A stretch of 47,683 nucleotides of DNA from an uncultured Pseudomonadota bacterium (GCA_900696485.1 CAADGG010000104.1:1-47683), one strand, 5' to 3'. Counted from the first letter of the stretch, positions 26,102-34,556 are shown. Notes: a model not told the origin generated them from the sequence alone. A program made the numbers and translations.

Positions 26102-27040
26102 CTACGCGACCGACTCCGGAGCCAGCGCCCGGAGCAGCCCGTGGGCGCGCTCAGCCAAGGCCGCGCCGCGCTCACCCTCGACCAGCTGTTCGAGCCGCGA
26201 GACCGCGGCGAACGCCAGCTCCCGGAACGCGGTGTCGGCCGCGGTCGCCGGGCCACGGGTCCAATTCTCGAGATGTCGGACGGCTTCCTCGTAGTCGCCG
26301 CGCAGCCACGCGTCCATCCCTTCGGCGTAGGCCGCGGCGGCACGGAGTTCGGCCGAGGCCGGATCCCGCGTGAGCGCCTCCGCCAGCGCGCGCCGCCCGG
26401 CGTCGAAATAGCCGCTCTCCAGATAGGAGTATGCGGCGATCGCATAGCCGGCGCCGGCGCTGCCGTGGATCGACTCGAAGAGGATGTCGAGCGGTTCCCC
26501 GAGGACCTCTTCCGCCAGCGACGCGTTCTCGAGCAGATAGCGCGTCACGAGACCGCTCTTGCTGTGCGTCGTCAGCAGCACGCGGAACTGCCGGCGGGTC
26601 TGCTCGAGTAGCGATTCGGTCTCCGCCAGCGCTTCCTCGAGCCGCGTGCGCGAGACGCGCAGGATGCGTGCGAAGTCCTCGAAGAGCGGCTCCGAGCCCG
26701 GTTCGGCGTCGATCTGGGCGGCCTCCACCTTCGGCGCGTAGACCTCGAGCTGGTAGACGTTCTCACGCAGCTTCATCGCCTCGTGGAACAGCGAGCCGAC
26801 GGCGAGATCGAAGAGGGCGACGCGGGGTAGCTCGGAGGCGCTGACGCCAGCGCGGAACAGCACGTGTGAGCGTTCCTTGAGCCGGAACAGCACGCTCGCC
26901 TCGGTGTCTCCCACGAGCCGCTGCACATCCTCCCAACGCAGCGTGCTCGCGCGATGCCGCGCGAACAGTTCGCGGAGCGCGCCATCGGCGAGCAGGAACT
27001 CGCGGGCGATGTCGACGAGTCCGATCTCGGTGCGACGCAT
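26102..27040 (-). CDS. Helical, TPR-like cytoplasmic protein of unknown function
   Basis: A 312-residue protein, nearly all helix. The first 120 residues (for example FLLADGALRELFARHRASTL) do not match a family I know. Residues 200-310 look like TPR or similar repeats (AAYSYLESGYFDAGRRALAE, YAEGMDAWLRGDYEEAVRHL). No signal peptide or catalytic motif. It is convergent with the tetR gene and divergent from the ETF-QO gene, so it may share the 150-bp control region with the latter. Confidence 0.65.
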   Translation of the reverse strand: MRRTEIGLVDIAREFLLADGALRELFARHRASTLRWEDVQRLVGDTEASVLFRLKERSHVLFRAGVSASELPRVALFDLAVGSLFHEAMKLRENVYQLEVYAPKVEAAQIDAEPGSEPLFEDFARILRVSRTRLEEALAETESLLEQTRRQFRVLLTTHSKSGLVTRYLLENASLAEEVLGEPLDILFESIHGSAGAGYAIAAYSYLESGYFDAGRRALAEALTRDPASAELRAAAAYAEGMDAWLRGDYEEAVRHLENWTRGPATAADTAFRELAFAAVSRLEQLVEGERGAALAERAHGLLRALAPESVA

Positions 27041-27132
27041 GGCGCCGATGATACGGCACGATGCCGATTCGGACCCCCGGGGATCGCCACTCCGAACTGC
27101 CGGCGCACGTGCCGGCGCACGGATTGGCTCCG

Positions 27133-27160
27133 TTGACCCCGGGGAACGGTCCTCTACGTT
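27133..27160 (+). promoter_or_regulatory. Possible promoter of the ETF-QO gene
   Basis: TTGACC at 27133-27138, a 16-bp spacer and TACGTT at 27155-27160, 33 bp before the ATG. The -10 match is weak. GGAGGG precedes the ATG by five nt. Confidence 0.35.
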
Positions 27161-27193
27161 GAGTGCCTGGCGAGCTGCCGCTGGAGGGTCCCG

Positions 27194-28888
27194 ATGAGCG
27201 AAGTCGAACGCGAGAGTCTGGAAGTCGATGTCCTCTACGTCGGCGCGGGGCCCGGCACACTGGCCTCGGCGCTGCATCTGGTGCGGTCGGTCGAGGCCTA
27301 CAACGCGCAGACGCAGAGCCGCGGCGGCAAGGCGCTCGAGATGCCGAGCGTGCTGGTGATCGAGAAGGCCGCCGGCGTCGGCGACCACTCGCTCTCCGGC
27401 GCCGTGATCAATCCGAAGGCGATCGCCGAGCTGATGCCGGATTTCCAGGAGCAGGGCTTCCCGACCGAGTACGTCTGCGACGACGCCTCGTTCTACATGT
27501 TCTTCCGTTCGTTCACCGTGAAGTCCCCGGTGTGCCCGCCGAACTTCCAGAAGAAGGGCTATCACGTCGCGTCGCTGTCGAACGTGACCAAGTGGCTCGC
27601 CGAGAAGTGCGAGGCGGCCGGCATCGACATCTACCCCGGTTTCGCCGGCGACCAGCTCCTGGTCGAAGGTGGACGTGTGGCCGGCGTGCGGATCGGCGAC
27701 ATGGGCGTCGACCGGAACGGCAAGCCGAAGTCGAACTACCAGCCCGGCATGGACATCCGCGCCAAGGTGACCGTGCTCGGCGAGGGCGTGCGCGGCAGCC
27801 TCAGCAAGCAACTGATCGAGCGCTTCGAGCTGCAGGGCCGGTTCCCCCAGGTCTACGAGACCGGCGTCAAGGAAATCTGGCGCGTCCGTCCGGAGAAGCA
27901 CAAGCCGGGCCGCGTGATCCACGGCTCGCTGTTCCCGGACTTCCTGTCGCAGTTCAACGGCATGTGGCTCTACGACATGAAGGACAACCTGGTGTCGTTC
28001 GGCTACGTGACGATGCTCGACTCGAAGAACCCGTTCAACGATCCGCACCTCGAGGCGCAGCGCTTCAAGACGACGCCGTTCATGCGGAACCTGCTCGAGG
28101 GGGCGGAGCTGGTGCGGTACGGCGCGAAGGCGATCCCGGTGGGCGGCGTCTACGCGCAGCCCAAGCTGTACTGCGACGGGGCGATGCTGATCGGCGACGC
28201 GGCCGGCATGTGCAACGCCTTCAAGCTGGCCGGCATCCACATCGCGATGAAGACCGGCATGTTGGCGGCCGAGACGATCGTCGACGCGATCGCGCGCGAC
28301 GACTACTCGTCGGTGACGATCGGGGGCTACACGGAGCGCTATCGCAACAGCTGGGCCTACGCGGAGCACATGGAAGCGCGCAACTTCCACGGCTCCGCCG
28401 AGGTGAGCCCCCTGTTCGCGATGGGCCTCAACGTCCCGCTGATGCTGATCACGAAGGGTCGCGGTCTCAAGGACCCGCTGCCGTTCACCGCGGGGCACCG
28501 GCACATGAAGAAGCTCTCCGAGCTCCCGGCGTCGAAGCGACAGAAGGAAGCGTTCGAGTTCGACGGCAAGCTCACGTTCACGAAGGAGCACCTCGTCGCG
28601 CTGAGCGGCGCGCAGCACGAGGTGGACCAGCCTTCACACCTGGTCGTGGCCGATGTCGATCTGTGCAGCGATGTGTGCACGAAGGAATACGGCAACCCGT
28701 GTGAGAGCTTCTGCCCGGCCGCGGTCTACGAGATGATGCCGGACCCGGAGCAACCGGGGCGCAAGAAGCTCTTCATCCATCACGAGAACTGCGTGCACTG
28801 CAAGACCTGCGACATCGCGGATCCGTACCAGGTGATCACGTGGACGCCGCCGCAGGGTGGCGAGGGACCAGAATACACGAAGATGTGA
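27194..28888 (+). CDS. Electron transfer flavoprotein-ubiquinone oxidoreductase
   Basis: Membrane-associated FAD and 4Fe-4S enzyme that passes electrons from ETF, and so from acyl-CoA dehydrogenases, to ubiquinone (564 aa). The N-terminal FAD site is VDVLYVGAGPGTLASALHL. GDHSLSGAVINPKAI and LIGDAAGMCNAFKLAGIHIA are family segments. The C-terminal ferredoxin-like part carries cysteines in LCSDVC, NPCESFCP and NCVHCKTCDI. It pairs functionally with the acyl-CoA dehydrogenase at 43148 and implies beta-oxidation-type metabolism. Confidence 0.93.
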   Translation: MSEVERESLEVDVLYVGAGPGTLASALHLVRSVEAYNAQTQSRGGKALEMPSVLVIEKAAGVGDHSLSGAVINPKAIAELMPDFQEQGFPTEYVCDDASFYMFFRSFTVKSPVCPPNFQKKGYHVASLSNVTKWLAEKCEAAGIDIYPGFAGDQLLVEGGRVAGVRIGDMGVDRNGKPKSNYQPGMDIRAKVTVLGEGVRGSLSKQLIERFELQGRFPQVYETGVKEIWRVRPEKHKPGRVIHGSLFPDFLSQFNGMWLYDMKDNLVSFGYVTMLDSKNPFNDPHLEAQRFKTTPFMRNLLEGAELVRYGAKAIPVGGVYAQPKLYCDGAMLIGDAAGMCNAFKLAGIHIAMKTGMLAAETIVDAIARDDYSSVTIGGYTERYRNSWAYAEHMEARNFHGSAEVSPLFAMGLNVPLMLITKGRGLKDPLPFTAGHRHMKKLSELPASKRQKEAFEFDGKLTFTKEHLVALSGAQHEVDQPSHLVVADVDLCSDVCTKEYGNPCESFCPAAVYEMMPDPEQPGRKKLFIHHENCVHCKTCDIADPYQVITWTPPQGGEGPEYTKM

Positions 28889-28892
28889 CGGA

Positions 28893-29711
28893 TCAGCCGC
28901 GCAGCGCCGCCTGGATCGCATCGACGGTCGCCCGGTCCGACGCGACGATCAGAGACGTCGCCGGCTCGTCGAGCGAATCCGGGAACGGGGCGCCGGCGGC
29001 GGTTTCCGCCAGCGCCCCGGCCTCGCGCGCGATCAGGACCCCGATGCGCCCGCGCACGCTGATCGTCGCGTACTTCGAGATGCGCAGGCCGCCGCGGACG
29101 CCGGGGACGAGCGGGGCCAGCGCGACGGCGCCGCCACAGGCGCGCCGAGTCTCGAAACCCGCCGTGCGCAGGCGCGCTTCGACGGGCTCGGGCACGCCGT
29201 CCGAGAGCAGCAGCCGGCGACCGGTGCTCGTGCAGGCGGCTGGCGCCGATGCGCCGCCGAGTCGCGCCCGACGGGCGCCGTGGCCGCGCACCGCATCGAA
29301 GCGGAGCTGCTCGCGCGGCAACGCCACCAGCGCCGCCTCGAAGCGACCGTCAACGGCGAATCCCGCCATCACGGCGTACATTCCGCGGCGCCCGAGATAG
29401 AAGTGGAAGGTGCCGTCGATGGGATCGATGACGATGCGCAGACCCGCTGCCGAACCGTCGAAGAGCTCGACGATGTGGGTGTCCTCCTCCGCCTCGAGAC
29501 GCGCGCTGCGGAACTGCGCCAGGAGCGGCACCAGCAACGCCTCCTGGACCGCGGTATCGGCGATCGTCAGGGCGGCTTTCACGGCGCTGCCTTCGCCGGT
29601 CTTCGGGACGTTGGGCACGCGGCCCTGCAACGCGGCGGCGATCGCCGCCGCCTGGTCGAGCGCCGGCGACAGCGTACGTACGAACTCCGCGGGCGAGGGC
29701 AGGCGGGACAT
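28893..29711 (-). CDS. Inositol monophosphatase-family protein, divergent
   Basis: A 272-residue member of the IMPase/FBPase superfamily of Mg-dependent sugar phosphatases. The first metal site is seen in LEAEEDTHI and the signature in VIDPIDGTFHFYLG. The usual late WDxAAG metal-binding segment is absent: the matching region reads ISKYATISVRGRIGVLIARE. Loss of that Asp suggests altered catalysis or substrate. It is convergent with ETF-QO (stop codons 4 nt apart) and divergent from the HAD gene. A second family member lies at 42205. Confidence 0.8.
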   Translation of the reverse strand: MSRLPSPAEFVRTLSPALDQAAAIAAALQGRVPNVPKTGEGSAVKAALTIADTAVQEALLVPLLAQFRSARLEAEEDTHIVELFDGSAAGLRIVIDPIDGTFHFYLGRRGMYAVMAGFAVDGRFEAALVALPREQLRFDAVRGHGARRARLGGASAPAACTSTGRRLLLSDGVPEPVEARLRTAGFETRRACGGAVALAPLVPGVRGGLRISKYATISVRGRIGVLIAREAGALAETAAGAPFPDSLDEPATSLIVASDRATVDAIQAALRG

Positions 29712-29801
29712 GGCGCTCCGGGGTCGTAGCCCAGCCAGCGCGCGCCGACCAGCCGCGCCGCCGCCGAGGCGCCGTCTCGGGGCCGTCCAGCGGGGGTCGC
29801 G

Positions 29802-30542
29802 ATGAGGGACCCCGGCAGCCGGCCCCGGGTGGTCACGTTCGACTGCTGGAACACGTTGATCTGCGAGCGGGATTTCGCCCCGGCACGGAGCCAGCGTCTC
29901 GCGGCGCTGCGCGAGGCCGTCGCGAGGCATGGGAAGTGCGTCGACACCGCCGCGCTCGAGGCCGCGGTCGCCGGCGCACACCAGCGCCACGTGGACCTCT
30001 GGTGCGCCGGGATCGGCAGTGGGTCGCGAGAGATGGCGACGTGGGCGCTCGCGGCGGCCGGTGTCGACGATGCCGCTTCGGCCGCCGCGCTCGGCCGGGA
30101 TTTCGAGGAGGCGGGGCTCGCCGGGGAGATCGAGGTCCTGCCCGGAGCCGGCGAGACGCTCGAGCGCCTGGCGTCGGCGGGTCTGCGACTCGCCTTGGTC
30201 TGTGACACCGGCTTCAGTCCCGGCCGCATCGTCCGCCAGATGCTCGCGCGCGGCGGTCTGCTCGAGTTCCTCGAGGTGCAGGTCTTCTCGGACGAGGTCG
30301 GCGTCCCGAAGCCGCACGCGCGCATGTTCGAGGCCGCGCTCGCACCGATCGCCGCGACGCCTGCCGCCGCCATGCACGTCGGCGATCTGCGTCCGACCGA
30401 TGTCGCCGGCGGGCGCTCCTACGGCATGGGCACGCTGCGGATCCGCGCCGTCTACGACGACTGCTCGGACCATCCCGACGCCGACGCCGTCGTAGACAAC
30501 CACGCCGATCTGCTCTCGTGGCTGCTCGAGCGGGTACGCTGA
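29802..30542 (+). CDS. HAD-superfamily hydrolase
   Basis: A 246-residue phosphatase-like protein of the haloacid dehalogenase superfamily. Motif I is VTFDCWNTL (Trp in place of the usual Gly/Gly-Thr segment), motif II lies in LALVCDTG, motif III is the Lys of GVPKPHARMF and motif IV is HVGDLRPTDVAGG. A helical C1-type cap separates motifs I and II. The substrate cannot be told. It is convergent with nrdJ, with a strong hairpin in between. Confidence 0.85.
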   Translation: MRDPGSRPRVVTFDCWNTLICERDFAPARSQRLAALREAVARHGKCVDTAALEAAVAGAHQRHVDLWCAGIGSGSREMATWALAAAGVDDAASAAALGRDFEEAGLAGEIEVLPGAGETLERLASAGLRLALVCDTGFSPGRIVRQMLARGGLLEFLEVQVFSDEVGVPKPHARMFEAALAPIAATPAAAMHVGDLRPTDVAGGRSYGMGTLRIRAVYDDCSDHPDADAVVDNHADLLSWLLERVR

Positions 30543-30570
30543 TCGGGCGACGGCGAGCCGTCGTGAGGGA

Positions 30571-30630
30571 GTTGCCGGAGCAAGAAACGCGGGTGACCTC
30601 GTCGCCGAGATCACCCGCGCTCTTGCCGGC
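30571..30630. terminator. Bidirectional terminator-like hairpin between HAD gene and nrdJ
   Basis: Nested inverted repeats: inner arms GCGGGTGA (30589-30596) and TCACCCGC (30611-30618), outer arms CAAGA (30581-30585) and TCTTG (30621-30625), with CCGG on both sides. It lies between two convergent genes. There is no T run, so it may stop transcription only with Rho or act as a 3-prime end barrier. Confidence 0.5.
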
Positions 30631-30708
30631 GGCTCACCCCCCTTGGAGACGCCGGCTTGCACGTTGGGGTACGAGGGGTCGGGGGATGCGACGGACTCGT
30701 TGGCGGCG

Positions 30709-33681
30709 TCAGCTGCACCCCATCGAGAGCCCGCAGTTCGCGCACTTGTAGCATGCGCCGTTGCGCACGGTGATCGAACCGCAGTCCGAGCACGACGGCG
30801 CATCGCTCTGATTGACGAAAGCCCGCTTCGCCTCGTTCGAGGCCGGGCGGCCCGAGCCGCCGGCCACCGCGGCGCGCGGCAAGGCTCGGACGACCTTGGT
30901 GTCACCGAGGCCGACCGCTTCGGACTGGGTCTCCTGCTCGTCCGGCGGCGCCTCCGTATCGAGGAAGCGGCTGCCGAGGTAGCGGAACACGTAGTCCGTG
31001 ATCGACTTGGCGAACGGGATCTCCGGATTGTTCGTGAAGCCCGACGGCTCGAAGCGCGTGTGGCTGAACTTGTCCACCAGCGTCTTCAGCGGCACGCCGT
31101 ACTGCAGCGCGATCGAAGTCATCGTGGCGATCGTGTCCATCAGCCCCGAGACCGTGCTGCCCTCCTTGGCCATCCGGAGGAAGATCTCGCCGGGCTGCCC
31201 CTCGTCGTAGAGGCCGACGGTCAGATAGCCTTCGTGACCGGCGACGGAGAACTTGTGCGTGCGCGCGACCCGCTCGTCCGGCAGCTTCACGCGACGCGGC
31301 CGGGCTTCCTCGAGCGGGATGACCTTGGCGCCGACGTCTTCCCGGGCCTTGCCGGTGTTGAGCGGCTGGGAGCGCTTGCAGCCATCGCGGTAGACCGCGA
31401 GCGCCTTCAAGCCCAGCTTCCAACCTTCGACATAGGCGGTCGTGATGTCGAGCGCCGTCGCATCCTCGGGCAGGTTCACCGTCTTCGAGATCGCGCCGGA
31501 CAGGAACGGCTGCACGGCGCCCATCATCCGGACGTGCCCCATCCAGTGGATCGAGCGCTTGCCGTTGGCCGGCCGGAACGCGCAGTCGAACACGGTGAGA
31601 TGCTCGTCCCGCAGCTCCGGGGCCCCTTCGATGGTCTCGTTCTCGTCGATGTAGCGCAGGATCGCCGTCACCTGCTCCGGCGCGTAGCCGAGCTGCGCCA
31701 ACGCCATCGGCACCGTCTGGTTCACGATCTTCAGCAGGCCGCCCCCGACCAGCTTCTTGTATTTCACCAGCGCGATGTCCGGCTCGACGCCGGTGGTGTC
31801 GCAGTCCATCATGAACGCGATCGTGCCGGTCGGCGCGAGCACCGTGGCCTGCGCGTTCTTGAAGCCGTGCTTGCGGCCACGCGCCAGCGCGTCGCTCCAG
31901 CTCTCGCGCGTCGCCGCCAGCAGGTCCGCCGGCACGCCCGGCTCGGCGATCCGATCGGCGGCCTGCTTGTGCATGCCGATCACGTCGAGGAAGCTCTCGC
32001 GGTTCTCGCGATAGCGCGGGAACGGCCCCATCGCTTCGGCGATCTCGGCCGACGTCTGGTAGGCCTGCCCGGACATCAGCGCCGTCACGGCTGCGGCGAG
32101 GTTTCGGCCCTCGTTGCTGTCGTAGGCCACGCCGCGCGACATCAGCAGCGCGCCGAGATTGGCGTAGCCGAGTCCGATCGGACGGTACAGATGGCTGTTC
32201 TCGGCGATCCGCGCCGTCGGGTAGTCGGCCGGGTCGATGATGATCTCCTGGGCCAGGAAGACCACGGCCACCGCGCGGCGGAACGACTCGACGTCGAAGT
32301 CGCCCTGCTCGTCGACGAAGCGCATCAGGTTGAGGCTGGCGAGATTGCAGGCCGTGTCGTCGAGGAACATGTACTCGGAGCACGGATTGCTGGCGTTGAT
32401 GCGACCGGACGCCTGGCACGGATTCCAGCGGTTGATCGTCGTGTCGTACTGGATGCCGGGGTCGCCGCAGGCATGCGCCGCCTCCGCCATCGCCTGCATC
32501 AGCACGCGCGCCTCGAAGGTCTCGACCGGCTTTCCGGTGAGGACTTCGCGGGTCTGCCAATCGCCTCCGGCCTGCAGCGCCTCCATGAACGAATCCGTGA
32601 CGCGTACCGAGTGGTTGGCGTTCTGGAAGAACACCGAGTCGTAGGCGCCGCCGGGGACATTGAAGCCGCCGTCGTAGCCGGCCTCGATCAGCGACCAGGC
32701 CTTCTTCTCCTCGTCCCACTTGCAGCGGATGAAATCGAGGATGTCGGGGTGGTCGGCGTCGAGCATCACCATCTTGGCCGCCCGGCGCGTCTTGCCGCCG
32801 GACTTGATGACGCCGGCGAAGGCATCGAAGCCCTTCATGAACGACACCGGACCGGACGCGATGCCACCGCCGGAGAGTCGTTCGCGCGACGAGCGGATCT
32901 TCGACAGGTTCGAGCCGGCGCCCGAGCCGCCCTTGAACAGCGTCGCCTCGGTCCGCGCCAGCTCCATGATCGACTCCATCGTGTCATCGACGGAGTTGAT
33001 GAAGCAGGCGCTGGCCTGCTGCGGCGTGTCGGGCACCCCCAGATTGAACCAGACGGGGCTGTTGAAGCTGGCGAGCTGGTGCACCAGGACGTAGGTCAGC
33101 TCGTCGCCGAAGGCCTGGCGGTCGGCCGGCGTGCGGAAGTAGCCGGCGGCGTCCCCCCATTCGGAGAGTCGGCCGACGACGCGGCCGATCAGCTGCTTCA
33201 CGCTGTGTTCGCGCTCGGGCGTGCCGACGTGGCCGCGGAAGTACTTGGAGACGACGACGTTGGTGGCGAGCTGCGACCAGCTCTTCGGCACCTCGACATC
33301 GGTCTGCTCGAAGAGCGTCTCGCCGCGCTCGTTGGCGATGCGGGCCGAGCGCAGCTCCCACTCGACCCCGGCAAAGGGGTCTTCGCCGGCACGGGTGAAA
33401 TGGCGCGGAATCACGACGCCGCGCACCTTGCGGCGGCCGGCCGGCACGCGCGGCCGCCAGGTTCCGTTGATCGAGCGATCCACCTTCAGGGTGTCCAGCT
33501 GCCGCGGGTTCTTCGCTTTCTCCATCGCCGCATCCACGGCCGCATCCACGCCTTCGTTCACGATCTCGGTCACGACCTTGCCCCCCACCTTGTTCCCTGC
33601 GTTGTTCCCTGCGTTGTTCCCTGCGTCGTTCGCCGCGTCGTCCACGGCCTCGTCCACGGCCTCGTCCACGATCTCGTTCAC
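30709..33681 (-). CDS. nrdJ: Class II (adenosylcobalamin-dependent) ribonucleotide reductase
   Basis: Makes deoxyribonucleotides using vitamin B12, without oxygen demand. Signatures (numbering from a GTG start, 990 aa): QASACFINSVDD near 224, GGSGAGSN, the catalytic loop NPCSEYMFLDD near 432, LAPTGTIAFMMDCDT near 617 and a C-terminal Cys cluster CSDCG...CYKCANCGLSMGCS. The catalytic core begins near GVVIPRHFTRAGEDPF. Before it runs a 56-residue tetrapeptide repeat. I chose the GTG at 33681 because GGAG lies six nt upstream and the 12-bp units are in frame from there. An ATG at 33525 is the conservative alternative. Confidence 0.93.
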   Translation of the reverse strand: MNEIVDEAVDEAVDDAANDAGNNAGNNAGNKVGGKVVTEIVNEGVDAAVDAAMEKAKNPRQLDTLKVDRSINGTWRPRVPAGRRKVRGVVIPRHFTRAGEDPFAGVEWELRSARIANERGETLFEQTDVEVPKSWSQLATNVVVSKYFRGHVGTPEREHSVKQLIGRVVGRLSEWGDAAGYFRTPADRQAFGDELTYVLVHQLASFNSPVWFNLGVPDTPQQASACFINSVDDTMESIMELARTEATLFKGGSGAGSNLSKIRSSRERLSGGGIASGPVSFMKGFDAFAGVIKSGGKTRRAAKMVMLDADHPDILDFIRCKWDEEKKAWSLIEAGYDGGFNVPGGAYDSVFFQNANHSVRVTDSFMEALQAGGDWQTREVLTGKPVETFEARVLMQAMAEAAHACGDPGIQYDTTINRWNPCQASGRINASNPCSEYMFLDDTACNLASLNLMRFVDEQGDFDVESFRRAVAVVFLAQEIIIDPADYPTARIAENSHLYRPIGLGYANLGALLMSRGVAYDSNEGRNLAAAVTALMSGQAYQTSAEIAEAMGPFPRYRENRESFLDVIGMHKQAADRIAEPGVPADLLAATRESWSDALARGRKHGFKNAQATVLAPTGTIAFMMDCDTTGVEPDIALVKYKKLVGGGLLKIVNQTVPMALAQLGYAPEQVTAILRYIDENETIEGAPELRDEHLTVFDCAFRPANGKRSIHWMGHVRMMGAVQPFLSGAISKTVNLPEDATALDITTAYVEGWKLGLKALAVYRDGCKRSQPLNTGKAREDVGAKVIPLEEARPRRVKLPDERVARTHKFSVAGHEGYLTVGLYDEGQPGEIFLRMAKEGSTVSGLMDTIATMTSIALQYGVPLKTLVDKFSHTRFEPSGFTNNPEIPFAKSITDYVFRYLGSRFLDTEAPPDEQETQSEAVGLGDTKVVRALPRAAVAGGSGRPASNEAKRAFVNQSDAPSCSDCGSITVRNGACYKCANCGLSMGCS

Positions 33682-33684
33682 GAT
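33517..33684 (-). repeat. Coding 12-bp minisatellite (14 tetrapeptide units) at the nrdJ start
   Basis: Reading leftward, fourteen successive 12-bp units encode IVNE, IVDE, AVDE, AVDD, AAND, AGNN, AGNN, AGNK, VGGK, VVTE, IVNE, GVDA, AVDA, AMEK. Several neighbours are identical at DNA level: CGCAGGGAACAA occurs three times and GGCCGTGGACGA twice. The period keeps the reading frame, supporting translation of the repeat. It immediately precedes the conserved reductase domain. Confidence 0.8.
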
Positions 33685-33743
33685 CCTCTCCGCGCTGGTC
33701 TGGCTTCCGGGTTCTCGCGTCGTATGCCGGCAATCTTCCGGCC

Positions 33744-33774
33744 GGGTTTCCGTCGGGTTTCCGTCGGGTTTCCG
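33744..33774. repeat. 11-bp tandem repeat upstream of nrdJ
   Basis: GGGTTTCCGTC is repeated at 33744-33754 and 33755-33765, with a partial third copy to 33774. The 11-bp period is not a multiple of three, which argues that this stretch is not translated. Confidence 0.75.
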
Positions 33775-33860
33775 CGGTCCGTGGACTCGGGGCGCCGCCC
33801 GGTGGCCCCGGGCTTCCTGCCGCCGGCTCTTCCGAACTTCCTGTATGTCCTCCATGCCGC

Positions 33861-33926
33861 GACTGGGTCCGACTGGGTCCGACCGGGTTCGACTGGTGGG
33901 TCCGACTGGTGGGTCCGACTGGGTTC
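33861..33926. repeat. 10/13-bp tandem repeat in the nrdJ leader
   Basis: Units are GACTGGGTCC at 33861 and 33871, GACCGGGTTC at 33881, GACTGGTGGGTCC at 33891 and 33904, and GACTGGGTTC at 33917. Copies alternate between 10 and 13 bp by gain or loss of three bases. Six units in all. Probably untranslated leader. Confidence 0.8.
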
Positions 33927-34263
33927 GACCGACAGCACAGCCAACCGACGCTCCCCACTTGCGAACGACGCGGGACCAGACAAGCCGGCCACAACGCGTT
34001 CCTCCGTGAGCCGTCGAGAGGCCGCCCAGGCGGAACCGAAAACCAACGGGGCCAGAAACTCCAACGATCGAGGGGGAAGGAGAGATCAAGGAGGCGAAGA
34101 GGGCACCCAGGCCCGTACACACGTCGATCCCGGGCGCCCCCCGAGCTGGATCCGGGTCCTCCTTCCCATCCCCAGCTCGCCACCTGCCAACAACCGCCTA
34201 GTTACGAACCCCCCCAAAGCTGCTGGCAGGCCGTTCACCTCCTGTGCAAATCCACGTCCTGCT

Positions 34264-34292
34264 GATGTACTCCTCGCCGCCGAGAGCGTCAA
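34264..34292 (-). promoter_or_regulatory. Predicted nrdJ promoter
   Basis: On the minus strand TTGACG (34292-34287), a 17-bp spacer and TACATC (34269-34264). The -35 is near consensus. It lies eight bp downstream of the nearer NrdR-like box. Confidence 0.5.
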
Positions 34293-34299
34293 CGGGAAA

Positions 34300-34347
34300 G
34301 TACAAGATATCGCGTCATCGTGATCAGACAGGCACAATGGATCGTGT
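34300..34347 (-). promoter_or_regulatory. Pair of NrdR-box-like operators
   Basis: Two 16-bp sites, GTACAAGATATCGCGT (34300-34315) and GCACAATGGATCGTGT (34332-34347), match the NrdR consensus acaCwAtATaTwGtgt at 11 and 12 positions. Their start-to-start distance is 32 bp, three helical turns, as is typical for paired NrdR boxes. NrdR represses ribonucleotide reductase genes when dATP/ATP is high. Confidence 0.6.
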
Positions 34348-34530
34348 TTGGAGCGGGGAAACGGCCGCTGTGCGGCGATCGCGTCTCGGCGCGCTTCCGC
34401 GCGCTCCGGGCTGCCTCCGGACACAGGCGTGCAACTCCGCGTGATTGCGAAATTTACGCAACGCGTTGGCTCGTCGCGTCAGCAATCGCCGCGTCCGCGA
34501 AGATCGGAGCGGTCGAGCGCGCGGGAGGCT
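34348..34530. other. Intergenic stretch with no gene seen
   Basis: Between the nrdJ operators and the end of the F420 reductase gene. Frames on both strands are Arg/Ser/Pro-rich and lack similarity. No RNA gene recognised. Confidence 0.4.
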
Positions 34531-34551
34531 CGCCGGCGACGCACGCCGGCG
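34531..34551 (-). terminator. Hairpin just downstream of the F420 reductase gene
   Basis: Perfect 8-bp arms CGCCGGCG (34531-34538 and 34544-34551) around a five-base loop, five nt after the stop codon. There is no T tract, so termination is inferred from position and stability only. Confidence 0.4.
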
Positions 34552-34556
34552 CCGGG

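Larger units (their letters stand above)
33685..34263 (-). other. Long 5-prime leader of nrdJ with two possible stem-loops
   Basis: About 580 nt lie between the predicted promoter and the GTG start. No believable gene: minus-strand frames here are Arg/Pro/Gly-rich and contain the non-triplet minisatellites. Two inverted repeats could form stems: GAGCTGG (34143-34149) with CCAGCTC (34172-34178), and CCTGCCA (34183-34189) with TGGCAGG (34224-34230). I looked for a cobalamin riboswitch B12 box on the minus strand and did not see one. Confidence 0.45.

Noticed and set aside
27041..28618. Extension of the TPR-like gene to 838 residues
   Set aside because: It runs antisense to the ETF-QO gene, and its Arg/His/Leu-rich translation is a shadow.
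33682..34122. Extending nrdJ upstream to the ATG at 34122
   Set aside because: It would translate 10-, 11- and 13-bp minisatellites and a Ser/Arg/Pro-rich stretch without similarity, whereas the GTG at 33681 has a well-spaced GGAG.
33685..34263. Cobalamin riboswitch before the B12-dependent reductase
   Set aside because: I looked on the minus strand for the B12-box pattern ending GCCACTG and found none. The visible stems do not fit the class.
30643..34323. A 1226-residue plus-strand open frame
   Set aside because: Antisense to nrdJ; Arg/Val/Asp-rich translation without motifs.
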